64,000 nt of DNA, from contig NZ_NKTY01000012.1 in the NCBI RefSeq assembly GCF_003207825.1, forward strand, positions 1-64,000, in the 5' to 3' direction. Below, in pieces: positions 16,896 to 27,227 of this stretch. The notes below the pieces were generated by a model. It was not told the DNA's origin, did no database searches, and worked only from the letters and a program-made list of their open reading frames with translations. Position numbers and translations under genes: made by a program. The stretch comes from Komagataeibacter saccharivorans (GTDB lineage Bacteria > Pseudomonadota > Alphaproteobacteria > Acetobacterales > Acetobacteraceae). Numbering within the stretch: the stretch's first letter is position 1; every line of letters begins with the position of its first letter.

Positions 16896-18220
16896 TTAAA
16901 CGTATTGCAGCAGCGATTGTGGGGATCGGTGTCGCCGGCGGCGTCGGGTTCCTTGCCTATGCGTGGTATCCGGCGATTGCGCCGGTCGCACCGCCTCCTC
17001 CTTCCTCTTTCACGGCCGCGCAGATCGAACATGGGCGCGTGCTGGCCGCGGGCGGCTACTGTGCGGAATGTCATACCCGCACGGATGGCAAGCGTGGCAT
17101 CGAACTGGCTGGCGACTACAAGATGGACACGCCGTTTGGCGCCATCTTCTCGTCCAACATCACGCCTGATCCCGAAACGGGTATCGGCCGCTGGTCGGAA
17201 GCCGCCTTCAAGCGCGCCATGCGCAAGGGTATCTCCCGCGATGGCACGCAGCTTTTCCCCGCCTTCCCGTTCGATCACTTCACGCACATGACGGATCAGG
17301 ACATCGATGATGTCTATGCCTTCCTCATGACCCGCCAGCCGATCCATTCGGTCAAGCGTGACAATACGGTCGGCTTCCCCTTCAACATCCGTCTGGAGCA
17401 GGCGGGCTGGAAACTCCTGTTCCTGCATGAAGGGCCGCTGAAGAACGACACGACGCATGATGCCGAGTGGAACCGTGGCGCCTATCTGGCCGAAGGGCTG
17501 AGCCACTGTTCCGCCTGCCACACCCCGCGTAACGCCATGGGCGCGGAAAAGAGCAGCGCACCCTATGATGGCGCGCCGGTCGATAACTGGATTGCGCCCC
17601 CGCTTAACGAACACAACCCGACCCCCGTTGTCTGGACGGAGGACGAGTTCTTCAAATACCTGCGCTTTGGCTCCGCCCCGCTGCATGGCAGCGCCGCTGG
17701 TCCCATGTCGCCCGTCGTGCATGGCGGCCTGAGCGAAATGCCGGAATCCGATGTGCATGCGATCGCACATTACCTGGCCGAGATCGATCATGCGTCCAGC
17801 CGCGTAAGCCAGGACCCGAAGGCCATCGCGTGGGCCATGAGCGCCTCCATGAAGGACCTGGTGGGACCGCAGACCAACCCGAACGCGCGGCTTTATGCCG
17901 GTGCGTGCGCCGCCTGCCACGCCAATGCTGGCCCGCAGCCGGTTGAAGGCCGCCCGGACCTCGCGCTGAACAATGCGCTGTGGCTGGATGAGCCGACCAA
18001 CCTGTTCCAGGTCATCCTGCGCGGTATCGGCACGACAGAAGGCATCTCCACCGTTTCCATGCCCAGTTTCTACCATTCCTTCTCAGATGCGGATCTGGCC
18101 CGTCTGGCAGCCTATCTGCGTGCGACGCGCACGACCCTGCCGCCGTGGACCGATCTGGAAAAGAAGGCGGCCGAGGTTCGCAAGACCCTGCCGGCTTCCC
18201 CTGTCGCGTCGTCCCATTGA
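16892..18220 (+). CDS. aldF: Membrane-bound aldehyde dehydrogenase, cytochrome c subunit
   Basis: 442 residues from a GTG start. A signal sequence or N-terminal anchor (MIKRIAAAIVGIGVAGGVGF) directs it to the periplasmic face. Three CxxCH haem c sites are present: CAECH at 57-61, CSACH near 206 and CAACH near 339. It accepts electrons from the molybdopterin subunit through the iron-sulfur subunit and passes them to ubiquinone during oxidation of acetaldehyde to acetate. It is first of three tightly packed genes. The 442-residue size agrees with the roughly 47 kDa cytochrome subunit known from vinegar bacteria. Subunit letters vary between papers. Confidence 0.88.
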   Translation: MIKRIAAAIVGIGVAGGVGFLAYAWYPAIAPVAPPPPSSFTAAQIEHGRVLAAGGYCAECHTRTDGKRGIELAGDYKMDTPFGAIFSSNITPDPETGIGRWSEAAFKRAMRKGISRDGTQLFPAFPFDHFTHMTDQDIDDVYAFLMTRQPIHSVKRDNTVGFPFNIRLEQAGWKLLFLHEGPLKNDTTHDAEWNRGAYLAEGLSHCSACHTPRNAMGAEKSSAPYDGAPVDNWIAPPLNEHNPTPVVWTEDEFFKYLRFGSAPLHGSAAGPMSPVVHGGLSEMPESDVHAIAHYLAEIDHASSRVSQDPKAIAWAMSASMKDLVGPQTNPNARLYAGACAACHANAGPQPVEGRPDLALNNALWLDEPTNLFQVILRGIGTTEGISTVSMPSFYHSFSDADLARLAAYLRATRTTLPPWTDLEKKAAEVRKTLPASPVASSH

Positions 18221-18241
18221 GCTGAAAGACGGAGCTAGAAC

Positions 18242-18715
18242 ATGACGACCTTTCGCCTCAATGGACGGGACGTAACCGTTGACGTGCCGGATGATACCCC
18301 CCTGCTGTGGGTTATCCGTGACGAAGTTGGCCTGACCGGAACGAAATTCGGCTGCGGTATCGGTATGTGTGGTGCGTGCACCATCCATATCGGTGGCCGG
18401 GCCACCCGTTCGTGCGTGACCCCTGTCAGCGCCGCAGAAGGTGCTGACATCACCACCATCGAAGGTGTTGACCCGGAGGGAAACCATCCGGTGCAGCAGG
18501 CATGGCGTGACATTCAGGTGCCGCAGTGCGGGTACTGCCAGTCCGGCCAGATCATGCAGGCGATCAGCCTGCTGAAGGATTATCCCTCCCCCACGGATGA
18601 GGAAATCGACGCTGTCATGGCGGGCAGCCTGTGCCGTTGCATGACCTATATCCGTATCCGGGAGGCCATCAAGAAGGCCGCGGCCAACGCACGCGGAGAT
18701 TCATCAAATGGGTAG
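18242..18715 (+). CDS. aldG: Membrane-bound aldehyde dehydrogenase, [2Fe-2S] subunit
   Basis: 157 residues, the size and layout of the small subunit of isoquinoline 1-oxidoreductase-type enzymes. The N-terminal plant-ferredoxin domain has its cluster cysteines in GCGIGMCGACTIHIGG and a later RSC. The C-terminal helical domain has QCGYCQSGQ and CRCMTY for the second [2Fe-2S] cluster. It relays electrons from the molybdenum site to the cytochrome subunit. GGAG precedes the ATG, 21 bases after aldF. Its 3' end overlaps aldH by 8 bases, implying translational coupling. Confidence 0.92.
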   Translation: MTTFRLNGRDVTVDVPDDTPLLWVIRDEVGLTGTKFGCGIGMCGACTIHIGGRATRSCVTPVSAAEGADITTIEGVDPEGNHPVQQAWRDIQVPQCGYCQSGQIMQAISLLKDYPSPTDEEIDAVMAGSLCRCMTYIRIREAIKKAAANARGDSSNG

Positions 18716-21029
18716 ATTAAACCGCTTCCGCCTGGGTCGGGACGGTCGCCGTGAGCAGACTTCCCTGTCGCGTCGTGGCTTCCTTGTCACCTCGCTTGGC
18801 GCTGGTGTCATGTTCGGCTTTGCGCGTCCGGCTGCCGCCAACCAGATTTTTCCGCTCGACAAGGCCCTTCCCGGTGATGGCGCGTTCGAGCCGACCATCT
18901 GGTGCTCCATTGCGCCCGATGGTGAAATCACCGTCAACATCATCCGCGCCGAAATGGGGCAGCACATCGGCACGGCGCTGGCGCGTATCATCGCCGATGA
19001 GATGGAAGCCGACTGGAGCAAGGTCCGCATCAACTACGTGGACACGGACCCCAAATGGGGCCTGATGGTCACGGGTGGTAGCTGGTCGGTATGGATGACG
19101 TGGGATGTCTTCCGTCAGGCCGGTGCCGCAACCCGTACGGCGCTGGTTGAAGAAGCCGCGCGCCTGCTGGGCACGACGCCGGACAAATGCACCGTTGCCA
19201 ACAGCATTGTCAGCGCGGGTACCAGGCAGATCAGCTTTGGCGATATCGTGGCCAAGGGGCATCCGTCCCATTCCTTCACGCCTGAAGAAATGGCCAAGCT
19301 GCCGCTCAAGCCCGCCAGTGCCCACAAGCTGATCGGCAATGCGGAACTCAAGGCGCTGGACATTCCGTCCAAGACCAACGGGACCGCCATCTACGGTATC
19401 GACGCGAAGATGGAGGGCATGGTGTATGCCCGTCCCAAGATGCCGCCGACGCGTTATGGATCGAAGGTCCGTTCGGTTGATGACAGCGAAGCCCGCAAGA
19501 TCAAGGGTTATGTCCGCTACCTGCTGATCGATGATCCGTCCGAAGTCGTGCAGGGCTGGGTCGTGGTGCTGGCCAGCACCTATACCGCCGCCATCCGTGC
19601 CGCCGATGCGCTGAAGGTTGACTGGACCCCCGGTGAGACGATCCATACGTCAGAACGTGACATTCAGGACCGTGGCCGCGCGCTGATCAACAACAAGGAA
19701 GGTGGCGTTTACGTCTTCAATGACGATGGCGTGGATCAGGCCTTCTCTGGCGCGCATGCGGTCATGGATCAGGAATATACCTGTGCGTCCGTGCTGCATT
19801 ACCAGCTTGAGCCGACCAATGCGCTGGCCTTTGAAAAGGACGGCGTTTACGAAATCCATGCCGGCAACCAGTGGCAGAGCCTGATCCTGCCCACGCTGGC
19901 CAAGTCGCTTCAGGTTCCCGAAAGCAAGGTCATCCTGCGCAGCTATCTGCTGGGTGGCGGTTTCGGTCGCAGGCTTAACGGTGACTACATGATCCCTGCC
20001 GCCCTTGCGTCCAAGGCGCTGGGTGGCAAGCCGGTCAAGCTGATCCTGACGCGCTCGGACGACATGCAGTTCGATTCCTTCCGCTCGCCGTCCGTGCAGC
20101 GTGTTCGCATGGCTTTCGATGGCAGCGACAGGATTACTGCCATGGATTATCAGGCGGCTGCGGGCTGGCCGACGGGCGTGATGGCTGCTGCCTTCATGGA
20201 AAAGGGCGTGGACGACAAGCCCTATGACCAGTTTGCCATCGCCGGTGGTGACCACTGGTACGAAGTCGGTGCGTTCCGTGTCCGTGCGCTGCGTAACGAC
20301 CTTGCTGAAAAGACTTTCCGTCCCGGCTGGCTGCGTTCGGTCAGCCCCGGCTGGACCAGTTGGGGTATCGAGTGCTTCCTTGATGAGGTCGCGCACCGCC
20401 AGAAAAAGGACCCGGCACAGTTCCGTCTTGAACTGCTGACGGCGCAGGGCCGTAACAAGGGACAGGCCCCGGATTCCGTGGGCGGCGCGCTGCGTCAGGC
20501 CGCAGTCGTGCGGCGGCTTATGGAAAAGGTGAACTGGGGCAAGACAACCCTGCCCAAGGACACCGCCATGGGGATCGCCACTACGGCGGGTCAGGAACGT
20601 GGCATGCCGACATGGATCGCATGTTGCGCACAGGTTCATGTGGACCGTAGCACCGGCGTGGTCCGCTGTGAAAAGCTGACGATCGTGGTTGATGCGGGCA
20701 CGGTGGTCGATCCCGATGGTGCGAAAGCCCAGACGGAGGGTGCAGCACTGTGGGGCCTGAGCATGGTTCTGTTTGAAAATACGGAAATCGTGAACGGCCT
20801 GCCGGTTGACCGGAACCTGAACACCTATACCCCGCTGCGTATTGCCGATACGCCGGAAATGGACATCGAGTTCCTGCCCAGCACCGAGAAGCCCATGGGT
20901 CTTGGCGAACCGGGCACCACGGTGGTCGGTCCTGCGATCGGTAACGCCATCTTCAATGCGGTGGGCGTACGCCTGCGGCATATGCCGGTCCGTCCGGCGG
21001 ATGTGCTGCGCGGTCTGCAGAACACCTGA
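18708..21029 (+). CDS. aldH: Membrane-bound aldehyde dehydrogenase, large molybdopterin subunit
   Basis: 773 residues. A twin-arginine signal SRRGFLV (21-27) followed by a hydrophobic stretch ending PAAA fits Tat export of a folded cofactor enzyme. The xanthine-oxidase-type molybdopterin domain shows GGGFGRRL around residue 420 and, near the C-terminus, GLGEPGTTVVGPAIGNA with the conserved catalytic Glu. It oxidises acetaldehyde to acetate at the periplasmic face, a key step of vinegar production. From memory it is nearly identical to the enzyme long described from vinegar strains, once reported as a PQQ enzyme but of the molybdenum hydroxylase family by sequence. moaA and moeA in this window supply its cofactor. 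A strong terminator follows. Confidence 0.95.
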   Translation: MGRLNRFRLGRDGRREQTSLSRRGFLVTSLGAGVMFGFARPAAANQIFPLDKALPGDGAFEPTIWCSIAPDGEITVNIIRAEMGQHIGTALARIIADEMEADWSKVRINYVDTDPKWGLMVTGGSWSVWMTWDVFRQAGAATRTALVEEAARLLGTTPDKCTVANSIVSAGTRQISFGDIVAKGHPSHSFTPEEMAKLPLKPASAHKLIGNAELKALDIPSKTNGTAIYGIDAKMEGMVYARPKMPPTRYGSKVRSVDDSEARKIKGYVRYLLIDDPSEVVQGWVVVLASTYTAAIRAADALKVDWTPGETIHTSERDIQDRGRALINNKEGGVYVFNDDGVDQAFSGAHAVMDQEYTCASVLHYQLEPTNALAFEKDGVYEIHAGNQWQSLILPTLAKSLQVPESKVILRSYLLGGGFGRRLNGDYMIPAALASKALGGKPVKLILTRSDDMQFDSFRSPSVQRVRMAFDGSDRITAMDYQAAAGWPTGVMAAAFMEKGVDDKPYDQFAIAGGDHWYEVGAFRVRALRNDLAEKTFRPGWLRSVSPGWTSWGIECFLDEVAHRQKKDPAQFRLELLTAQGRNKGQAPDSVGGALRQAAVVRRLMEKVNWGKTTLPKDTAMGIATTAGQERGMPTWIACCAQVHVDRSTGVVRCEKLTIVVDAGTVVDPDGAKAQTEGAALWGLSMVLFENTEIVNGLPVDRNLNTYTPLRIADTPEMDIEFLPSTEKPMGLGEPGTTVVGPAIGNAIFNAVGVRLRHMPVRPADVLRGLQNT

Positions 21030-21050
21030 ACGTTCATCCATTGAACGTAA

Positions 21051-21086
21051 AAACCCGGCATGCCATGCGGTATGCCGGGTTTTTTA
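21051..21086 (+). terminator. Intrinsic terminator of the ald operon
   Basis: Arms 21051-21064 and 21069-21082 pair over 14 bases with one G-T wobble around ATGC, ending in a run of six T at 21080-21085. It is 21 bases after the aldH stop. The A-run on the other arm would also allow use by the convergent DUF3429 gene. Confidence 0.9.
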
Positions 21087-21104
21087 TTGGGGGAAAGCCT
21101 GCCG

Positions 21105-21590
21105 TCAGCTTTCGGGACGCATGCCAAGGCTTGCTGCCAGTATGGCCAGAAAACAGATTTCGCTCAGGCAGATGACGAACCACTGCACCGTCATGTAACC
21201 ACGCGGCATGGCCCCGCGCCGCCATGCCATGCGTTCGGCCACGGCTGTCGCGCCAAAGCCCGCGATCAGGATCAGCAGCCCCGCCAGTTCATGTACCGTG
21301 GCCGCGCATAGCCCGATCCAACCGATCAGGGCGGGTACCCCACCCAGCATAAGCCGCAGGTTGGTCTGCTGCCCCGTCCCACCGGCGGGGATGATGTCAG
21401 GCCGTTCCAGCGCCAGTCCCCAGTGTACGGCCCCCATGAAGGACAGCATGACCGCGCCATAACCCACCGCCGCCGTCAGCAGGCGGGGGGTGTGGTCGGG
21501 TGTAAGGAACACGATGGCGCAGGTGCAGCCGATCAGTGGCAGCAGGCTTGCCAGGGCGGTGACTATGGCAAGTATCGGCAGGCGTTTCAC
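21105..21590 (-). CDS. DUF3429 family membrane protein
   Basis: About 161 residues if the GTG at 21590 is the start; it has a good ribosome site (tgggagaa) 9 bases upstream. Longer frames reach back into eno and are not credible. The protein has about five hydrophobic segments, with GYGAVMLSFMGAVHWGLA characteristic of DUF3429. It is an inner membrane protein of unknown function found widely in proteobacteria. It is convergent with aldH and divergent from eno. Confidence 0.8.
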   Translation of the reverse strand: MKRLPILAIVTALASLLPLIGCTCAIVFLTPDHTPRLLTAAVGYGAVMLSFMGAVHWGLALERPDIIPAGGTGQQTNLRLMLGGVPALIGWIGLCAATVHELAGLLILIAGFGATAVAERMAWRRGAMPRGYMTVQWFVICLSEICFLAILAASLGMRPES

Positions 21591-21642
21591 GGCAGCATTC
21601 TCCCAGCTATGATTTTGTTGTGCATAGCGCACTCTGGCATGA

Positions 21643-23010
<1,368 letters not shown>

Positions 23011-23019
23011 CATGGTGCG

Positions 23020-23042
23020 CCGGACGGGTTAAGCCCGTCCGG
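23020..23042 (+). terminator. Hairpin after eno
   Basis: CCGGACGGG (23020-23028) and CCCGTCCGG (23034-23042) pair perfectly around TTAAG, 9 bases after the eno stop. No T-run follows, so it may stabilise the 3' end or attenuate reading into the ftsB-like gene. Confidence 0.5.
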
Positions 23043-23087
23043 TTACACGAGATGTGATGCGATATTGAAGCTGACCGGGGGAACGAG

Positions 23088-23417
23088 ATGCAGGTGGTCA
23101 AGATTGTTAGGCGTGTAATCAGGGCCACGATTCCCCCTGCCCTGTTTATCGGGCTTACGGCATATTTTGGCTGGAACGTCATGCGCGGCGAACATGGCCT
23201 GCACAGCTATGCCGCACAGTTGCATCTACTTGATGAAGCCCGCTCCGCCCAGCACGATGCCAAGGCCGAACAGGAAGTCTGGCTGCGGCGCGTGCGCGGG
23301 CTGAAGGAAGGCGCGCTGGATGTCGATCTTCTGGATGAACGTGCGCGCACCATGCAGAACCTTGCCCGGCAGGACGAAATTGTCGTGCCCTACGGGGAAC
23401 ATAACCACCTGTACTGA
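23088..23417 (+). CDS. FtsB/DivIC-type septum formation protein
   Basis: 109 residues: a short cytoplasmic tail, one transmembrane helix (PPALFIGLTAYFGWNV) and a charged coiled-coil region (YAAQLHLLDEARSAQHDAKA onwards), the architecture of FtsB. FtsB joins FtsL and FtsQ to activate septal cell-wall synthesis at division. The position after eno is typical. Sequence conservation in the family is low, so the call relies on size, topology and context. A bidirectional terminator follows. Confidence 0.8.
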   Translation: MQVVKIVRRVIRATIPPALFIGLTAYFGWNVMRGEHGLHSYAAQLHLLDEARSAQHDAKAEQEVWLRRVRGLKEGALDVDLLDERARTMQNLARQDEIVVPYGEHNHLY

Positions 23418-23445
23418 CATGGCCCGCACATGACATGCAGGCATG

Positions 23446-23478
23446 AAAAAACCCCGGTCGTTTCCGCCGGGGTTTTTT
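23446..23478. terminator. Bidirectional intrinsic terminator
   Basis: AAAAAACCCCGG (23446-23457) and CCGGGGTTTTTT (23467-23478) form a perfect stem with A- and T-runs on both sides, between the convergent ftsB-like gene and rpmG. Confidence 0.92.
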
Positions 23479-23499
23479 CGTTTCCGCCGGAGCGGAAGA

Positions 23500-23667
23500 T
23501 TATTTGATCTTCGCTTCGCGGAAGGCCACGTGCTTGCGCGCAACGGGATCGTATTTGCGCATTTCCATCTTGCCGGTCTGGGCACGGGCGTTCTTCTTGG
23601 TCACGTAGAAGTAGCCGGTGTCCGCCGTGGAAACGAGCTTGATTTGAATCGTGTTGGTCTTGGCCAT
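23500..23667 (-). CDS. rpmG: 50S ribosomal protein L33
   Basis: 55 residues from the ATG at 23667, the standard length. The sequence reads [20 protein letters not shown], then [26 protein letters not shown], typical of the alphaproteobacterial form without zinc-binding cysteines. The frame extends 12 codons upstream, but family members start at this Met. L33 sits near the E site of the large subunit. A strong terminator lies 22 bases downstream. Confidence 0.95.
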   Translation of the reverse strand: MAKTNTIQIKLVSTADTGYFYVTKKNARAQTGKMEMRKYDPVARKHVAFREAKIK

Positions 23668-23825
23668 GATATCCTCAGCACTGCTCCGCCGCTGCTGGAA
23701 CATTCAGGTGCAGCAGTGGTTCAAGTTGGCGGAAAATGCGCATACACAAGGCTGAGGTCAAGCTCTAAGACCAATATTTCTGTTTAAATTCGCCCTAGAC
23801 GGGTAAAAAAGGAGTGCAGTGCACG

Positions 23826-25031
23826 ATGTTGAGCGTCTCCGAAGCGCGTGAACGGATTCTTCAGGGGATATCTCCCCTCCCGGCGGAGGTCGTGGCCCTG
23901 ACCGATGCGTGTGGACGCGTAAGTGCTGCCCCGCTGGCCGCGCGCCTGTCCAATCCGCCAGCCGATGTATCCGCCATGGATGGCTATGCCGTGCGCGCTG
24001 CCGATCTTTCCACCGGCGGGGCGACGCTTGAATGTGTCGCCGAAGCGCCCGCCGGGCATCCCGTAGCCACCACGATCGGTCAGGGCCAGTGTGCCCGTAT
24101 ATTCACCGGCAGCGTCATGCCCGCAGGGACGGATGCCGTGCTGATACAGGAAAATGCACAGGTGGATGGGCGTGCTGTCACGACCGGGCATGTTATCGCG
24201 CCGGGGACGTTCGTGCGGTGCAGGGGGCAGGATTTCGCGCAGGGGCAGGTTGTCATTCCCGCCGGACGCAGGCTGTCCGCACGTGATATCGGCCTTGCCG
24301 CGGCGGCAAACCATCCCTGGGTGGAGGTCACACGCCGCCCCCGCGTGGCCATTGCCGCCACGGGGGATGAACTGCTGCTGCCCGGCAGCACGCTTGCAGC
24401 AGGCCAGATTGCCAATTCCAGCACCCCCATGCTGGCCGCCCTGCTGCGTCAGGCCGGTGCCGAGCCGGTCATGCTGCCCGTGCTGCGGGATAATATGAGC
24501 GACCTTGCGACACTTGAGCGGATGGTGGATGGCGTGGATATGCTCATAACCACCGGGGGCGCCAGCGTCGGCAGTCACGATCTGGTGCGTCGGGGGCTGG
24601 AACAGGTCGGGCTGAAAACCGATTTCTGGAAAATTGCCATGCGGCCGGGTCGCCCGCTCATGTCCGGTCATCTGGGGCGCCTGCCTTTCATCGGCCTGCC
24701 GGGCAATCCGGTGGCCGCGTTCGTCTGTACCGTCGTGTTCGTCCTGCCTGCCCTGCGGCGCATGGCCGGGCTGGACAATGCGGTTGAGCCGCCACAGCGT
24801 GCGGTTCTGGGCGTTGATCTGCCGGAAAATGACTGGCGCATGGATTTCCTGCGCAGCAGCCTGACACATGATGGGCAGGGCCAGCAGATCGCCACCCCTT
24901 TTCCCGTTCAGGATTCAGCCATGCTGCACATACTGGCCGACAGTCAGGCGCTGGTGCTGCGCGCGCCGCACGCGCCGCCTGCCCGGGCGGGTGATATGTG
25001 CGAGATCATCCGCATTGATCAGGGGCTGTAA
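23826..25031 (+). CDS. moeA: Molybdopterin molybdenumtransferase MoeA
   Basis: 401 residues if ATG 23826 is the start; an in-frame GTG lies at 23814, inside the ribosome site AAAAAGGAG. MoeA inserts molybdate into adenylated molybdopterin, the last general step of cofactor synthesis. Motifs seen: DVSAMDGYAV near the N-terminus, RIFTGSVMPAGTDAV, ATGDELLLPG, TTGGASVGSHDLV, MRPGRPLMSG and GLPGNPVAAFVC. The product is needed by AldH in this window. The mogA/moaB-type adenylation gene is not present here; moaA is at 45439. Confidence 0.93.
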   Translation: MLSVSEARERILQGISPLPAEVVALTDACGRVSAAPLAARLSNPPADVSAMDGYAVRAADLSTGGATLECVAEAPAGHPVATTIGQGQCARIFTGSVMPAGTDAVLIQENAQVDGRAVTTGHVIAPGTFVRCRGQDFAQGQVVIPAGRRLSARDIGLAAAANHPWVEVTRRPRVAIAATGDELLLPGSTLAAGQIANSSTPMLAALLRQAGAEPVMLPVLRDNMSDLATLERMVDGVDMLITTGGASVGSHDLVRRGLEQVGLKTDFWKIAMRPGRPLMSGHLGRLPFIGLPGNPVAAFVCTVVFVLPALRRMAGLDNAVEPPQRAVLGVDLPENDWRMDFLRSSLTHDGQGQQIATPFPVQDSAMLHILADSQALVLRAPHAPPARAGDMCEIIRIDQGL

Positions 25032-25061
25032 CAGGCGGGATCGCAGTTGACGGAGCGGATG

Positions 25062-25076
25062 GAACCAATATAGAAC
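25062..25076. promoter_or_regulatory. LexA (SOS) box
   Basis: GAAC-N7-GAAC, the alphaproteobacterial LexA consensus (GTTC-N7-GTTC on the other strand), about 74 bases before the lexA start. It indicates autoregulation of lexA through the SOS response. Confidence 0.8.
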
Positions 25077-25086
25077 ATGGAAACAG

Positions 25087-25101
25087 GTTTTTGGTTTGTT
25101 C
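25087..25101. promoter_or_regulatory. Second, imperfect LexA box
   Basis: GTTT-N7-GTTC, one mismatch from the consensus, 10 bases after the first box and in the opposite orientation. Two sites would allow tighter repression of lexA. Confidence 0.55.
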
Positions 25102-25149
25102 CAGCTTCTTCCCGCCCTGAAACGCGCCCACGGCAAAAGGACATGTGGC

Positions 25150-25827
25150 ATGCTCACGAAAAAACAACATGAGCTTTTGCTGTTTATTGACGGCCATTTG
25201 CGCAGGACGGGATTCTCGCCCTCCTTCGATGAAATGAAGGATGCGCTTGGCCTGCGTTCCAAATCGGGTATCCACCGCCTGATTTCAGCGCTGGAGGAAC
25301 GAGGGTTCCTCCACCGCAGGCATCATCGTGCCCGGGCGCTGGAAATCCTGCGCCTGCCGGATATCGAGCCGCCGCCGGTCCGTAAGCCGGTCGACCCGCC
25401 CGCACCCGGCCCGGCGGTGCCATCTGCCGCAGTCATCGCAGGCATGGTTGAACTGCCCTTTGTCGGACGGATCGCGGCAGGCAACCCGATCGAAGCCATC
25501 AACGCCAGTACAACCCATATCGCTGTGCCTGCCAGCCTTATGAGCAAGGCTAGCGACCATTACGCGCTGGAGGTGACCGGGGATTCGATGGAGGACGCGG
25601 GAATACTCGATGGCGATACGGTCATCATCCGCGCACAGGCACAGGCCAGTGACGGCCAGATTGCCGTGGCCCTGATCGATGGGGAGGAAGTGACCCTCAA
25701 ACGGGTGCGGCATCAGGGTGATGAAATTGCGTTGATCCCGGCCAACACCCGCTATGAGACACGGACCCTGCCTGCCAGTCGTGTCAGCATACAGGGTACC
25801 CTTGCGGGTCTTATGCGACGTTACTGA
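25150..25827 (+). CDS. lexA: LexA repressor
   Basis: 225 residues from ATG 25150, with AAAAGGA upstream. The N-terminal winged helix starts [17 protein letters not shown] and has [20 protein letters not shown] as recognition region. The cleavage region [12 protein letters not shown] contains the Ala-Gly self-cleavage site, and the S24-type domain carries the catalytic Ser in GDSMEDAGI and Lys in EEVTLKRV. It represses DNA-repair genes until RecA filaments trigger self-cleavage. Its stop overlaps the 3' end of the convergent bioCD gene by 7 bases. Confidence 0.96.
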   Translation: MLTKKQHELLLFIDGHLRRTGFSPSFDEMKDALGLRSKSGIHRLISALEERGFLHRRHHRARALEILRLPDIEPPPVRKPVDPPAPGPAVPSAAVIAGMVELPFVGRIAAGNPIEAINASTTHIAVPASLMSKASDHYALEVTGDSMEDAGILDGDTVIIRAQAQASDGQIAVALIDGEEVTLKRVRHQGDEIALIPANTRYETRTLPASRVSIQGTLAGLMRRY

Positions 25828-27227
25828 ACACTGCCCGTCACGTCAGTCCACGATGGTATATGGGTGGCCAGTTGTCTTACCGCATCTGGCCCCATGGGAT
25901 CGGTTGGGGGCAGTTCTGCCAGAATACGCACTCGCCCATGGCGTTCGATGGCATTACGGCCAATCGGTTCGGGTGGCCCGTTCAGGATTACGCCCAGTAC
26001 GCGCACTCCGCGTGCCCGTAGTGCTGCGAGACTGAGCAGTGTGTGATTGATCGTGCCAAGCTGGCTGCGGGCCACCAGCACCACAGGCAGCGCAAGACGG
26101 ACCATAAGGTCGATCATCAGGTAATTGTCGGCAATGGGTACGAACACGCCCCCTGCCCCTTCAACCACCAGCGGCCCACGGGCGGCGTCATGGGGGGGCA
26201 ACCCTATGTCGGCCGGATTGATGCGGGTATGGGCCTGCCGTGCTGCATCTTCCGGGGAAAGAGAAGCACCGAACGTGGCCGCAGGCGGGTACAACCGCGC
26301 CGTGTCGATACCGGACAGGGCACGTATGGTCGTACTGTCTGATGGGGCATCATCCGTGCCGCTTTGCAGGGGCTTCCAGTAGGCGGCACCCCATGCCCGC
26401 ACCAGTGTGGCGGCGGTAACGGTCTTGCCCACATCCGTATCCGTACCGGTTACGAATACACCCGGCCACAGGGCACGTCGGAACTGTCCGTAAGCGATAT
26501 GATACGAAACGGCGAAGGGATCATTGCTGTGCGCCGCTGCCAGAACGCGGCGTAGCTGACTACCCGTTGCCGGTGGATGATCGGTATAGCTGGCCCCGAT
26601 GGCCGCCAGTTCACGCACGAATTCCAGTGGTGATGCGGGGCTATCCACTATTTCCGCTTCCTGCCAAAGCCCTGCGCCGGAAAGTGGCCACTCCTCATGC
26701 AGGGTGGCAAGGGGGGGATAGGAAGGAACCGGGCAGGTCACGCCAGCCCGCGCATAGGCGTCCCGCCATTGCCGGAAGCTGCCTGCGCATAAGGTGGCAA
26801 AAGCCATCTGGCCACCGGGTGCAAGCAGCGATGCAAGCAGATCCAGCGTCCGGGCCCGGTTTTCAAACCACTGCATGGCCAGACTTGAGCAGATCAGGTC
26901 GAAGGGGCCGGTCAGGTCGGGCTGTTCCGCATCCATGCGGTGCAGTGTCAGCCGTTCTCTGTCCTGAATTCGTGCCGCCAGACGCGCCAGCATGCCCGGT
27001 GCGATGTCCGTGGCGGTGATATGGGCATCGGGGAACAGGCGCAGCAGTTCCAGCGTCAGGAATCCGGTGCCACAACCGATTTCCAGAATACGTAGCGGCG
27101 CAGCGTGAGCGCAGGACCGGGCAATGCGTCGGGCAAGTTCTCCTGCTGCAATACGCTGGACACGCGCAGCCTGATCGTAGTCCCGTGCCGCGTCAAAGCG
27201 GGCGGCGATGCTGTCCTTGCGGGTCAT
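25821..27227 (-). CDS. bioC-bioD: Fused BioC-BioD: malonyl-ACP methyltransferase and dethiobiotin synthetase
   Basis: 468 residues in one frame. Residues 1 to about 250 are BioC, a SAM methyltransferase that methylates malonyl-ACP to start pimelate synthesis ([16 protein letters not shown], motif [10 protein letters not shown] at 49-57, then [12 protein letters not shown]). Residues from about 255 are BioD, which closes the ureido ring with CO2 and ATP (P-loop GTDTDVGKT at 261-269, KPLQSG at 285-290, [26 protein letters not shown]). The two halves join directly with no stop or start between them, so a single two-headed protein is expected, catalysing the first and a late step. The ATG at 27227 overlaps the bioH stop (ATGA). 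The 3' end overlaps lexA by 7 bases. Confidence 0.93.
   Translation of the reverse strand: MTRKDSIAARFDAARDYDQAARVQRIAAGELARRIARSCAHAAPLRILEIGCGTGFLTLELLRLFPDAHITATDIAPGMLARLAARIQDRERLTLHRMDAEQPDLTGPFDLICSSLAMQWFENRARTLDLLASLLAPGGQMAFATLCAGSFRQWRDAYARAGVTCPVPSYPPLATLHEEWPLSGAGLWQEAEIVDSPASPLEFVRELAAIGASYTDHPPATGSQLRRVLAAAHSNDPFAVSYHIAYGQFRRALWPGVFVTGTDTDVGKTVTAATLVRAWGAAYWKPLQSGTDDAPSDSTTIRALSGIDTARLYPPAATFGASLSPEDAARQAHTRINPADIGLPPHDAARGPLVVEGAGGVFVPIADNYLMIDLMVRLALPVVLVARSQLGTINHTLLSLAALRARGVRVLGVILNGPPEPIGRNAIERHGRVRILAELPPTDPMGPDAVRQLATHIPSWTDVTGSVQ

Noticed and set aside
16691-18076. 461-codon minus-strand frame over aldF and its leader
   Set aside because: Antisense of the cytochrome subunit; the frame covers the haem sites and has no domain of its own.
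19650-21041. 463-codon minus-strand frame inside aldH
   Set aside because: Antisense shadow of the molybdopterin subunit, without a ribosome site or any known motif.
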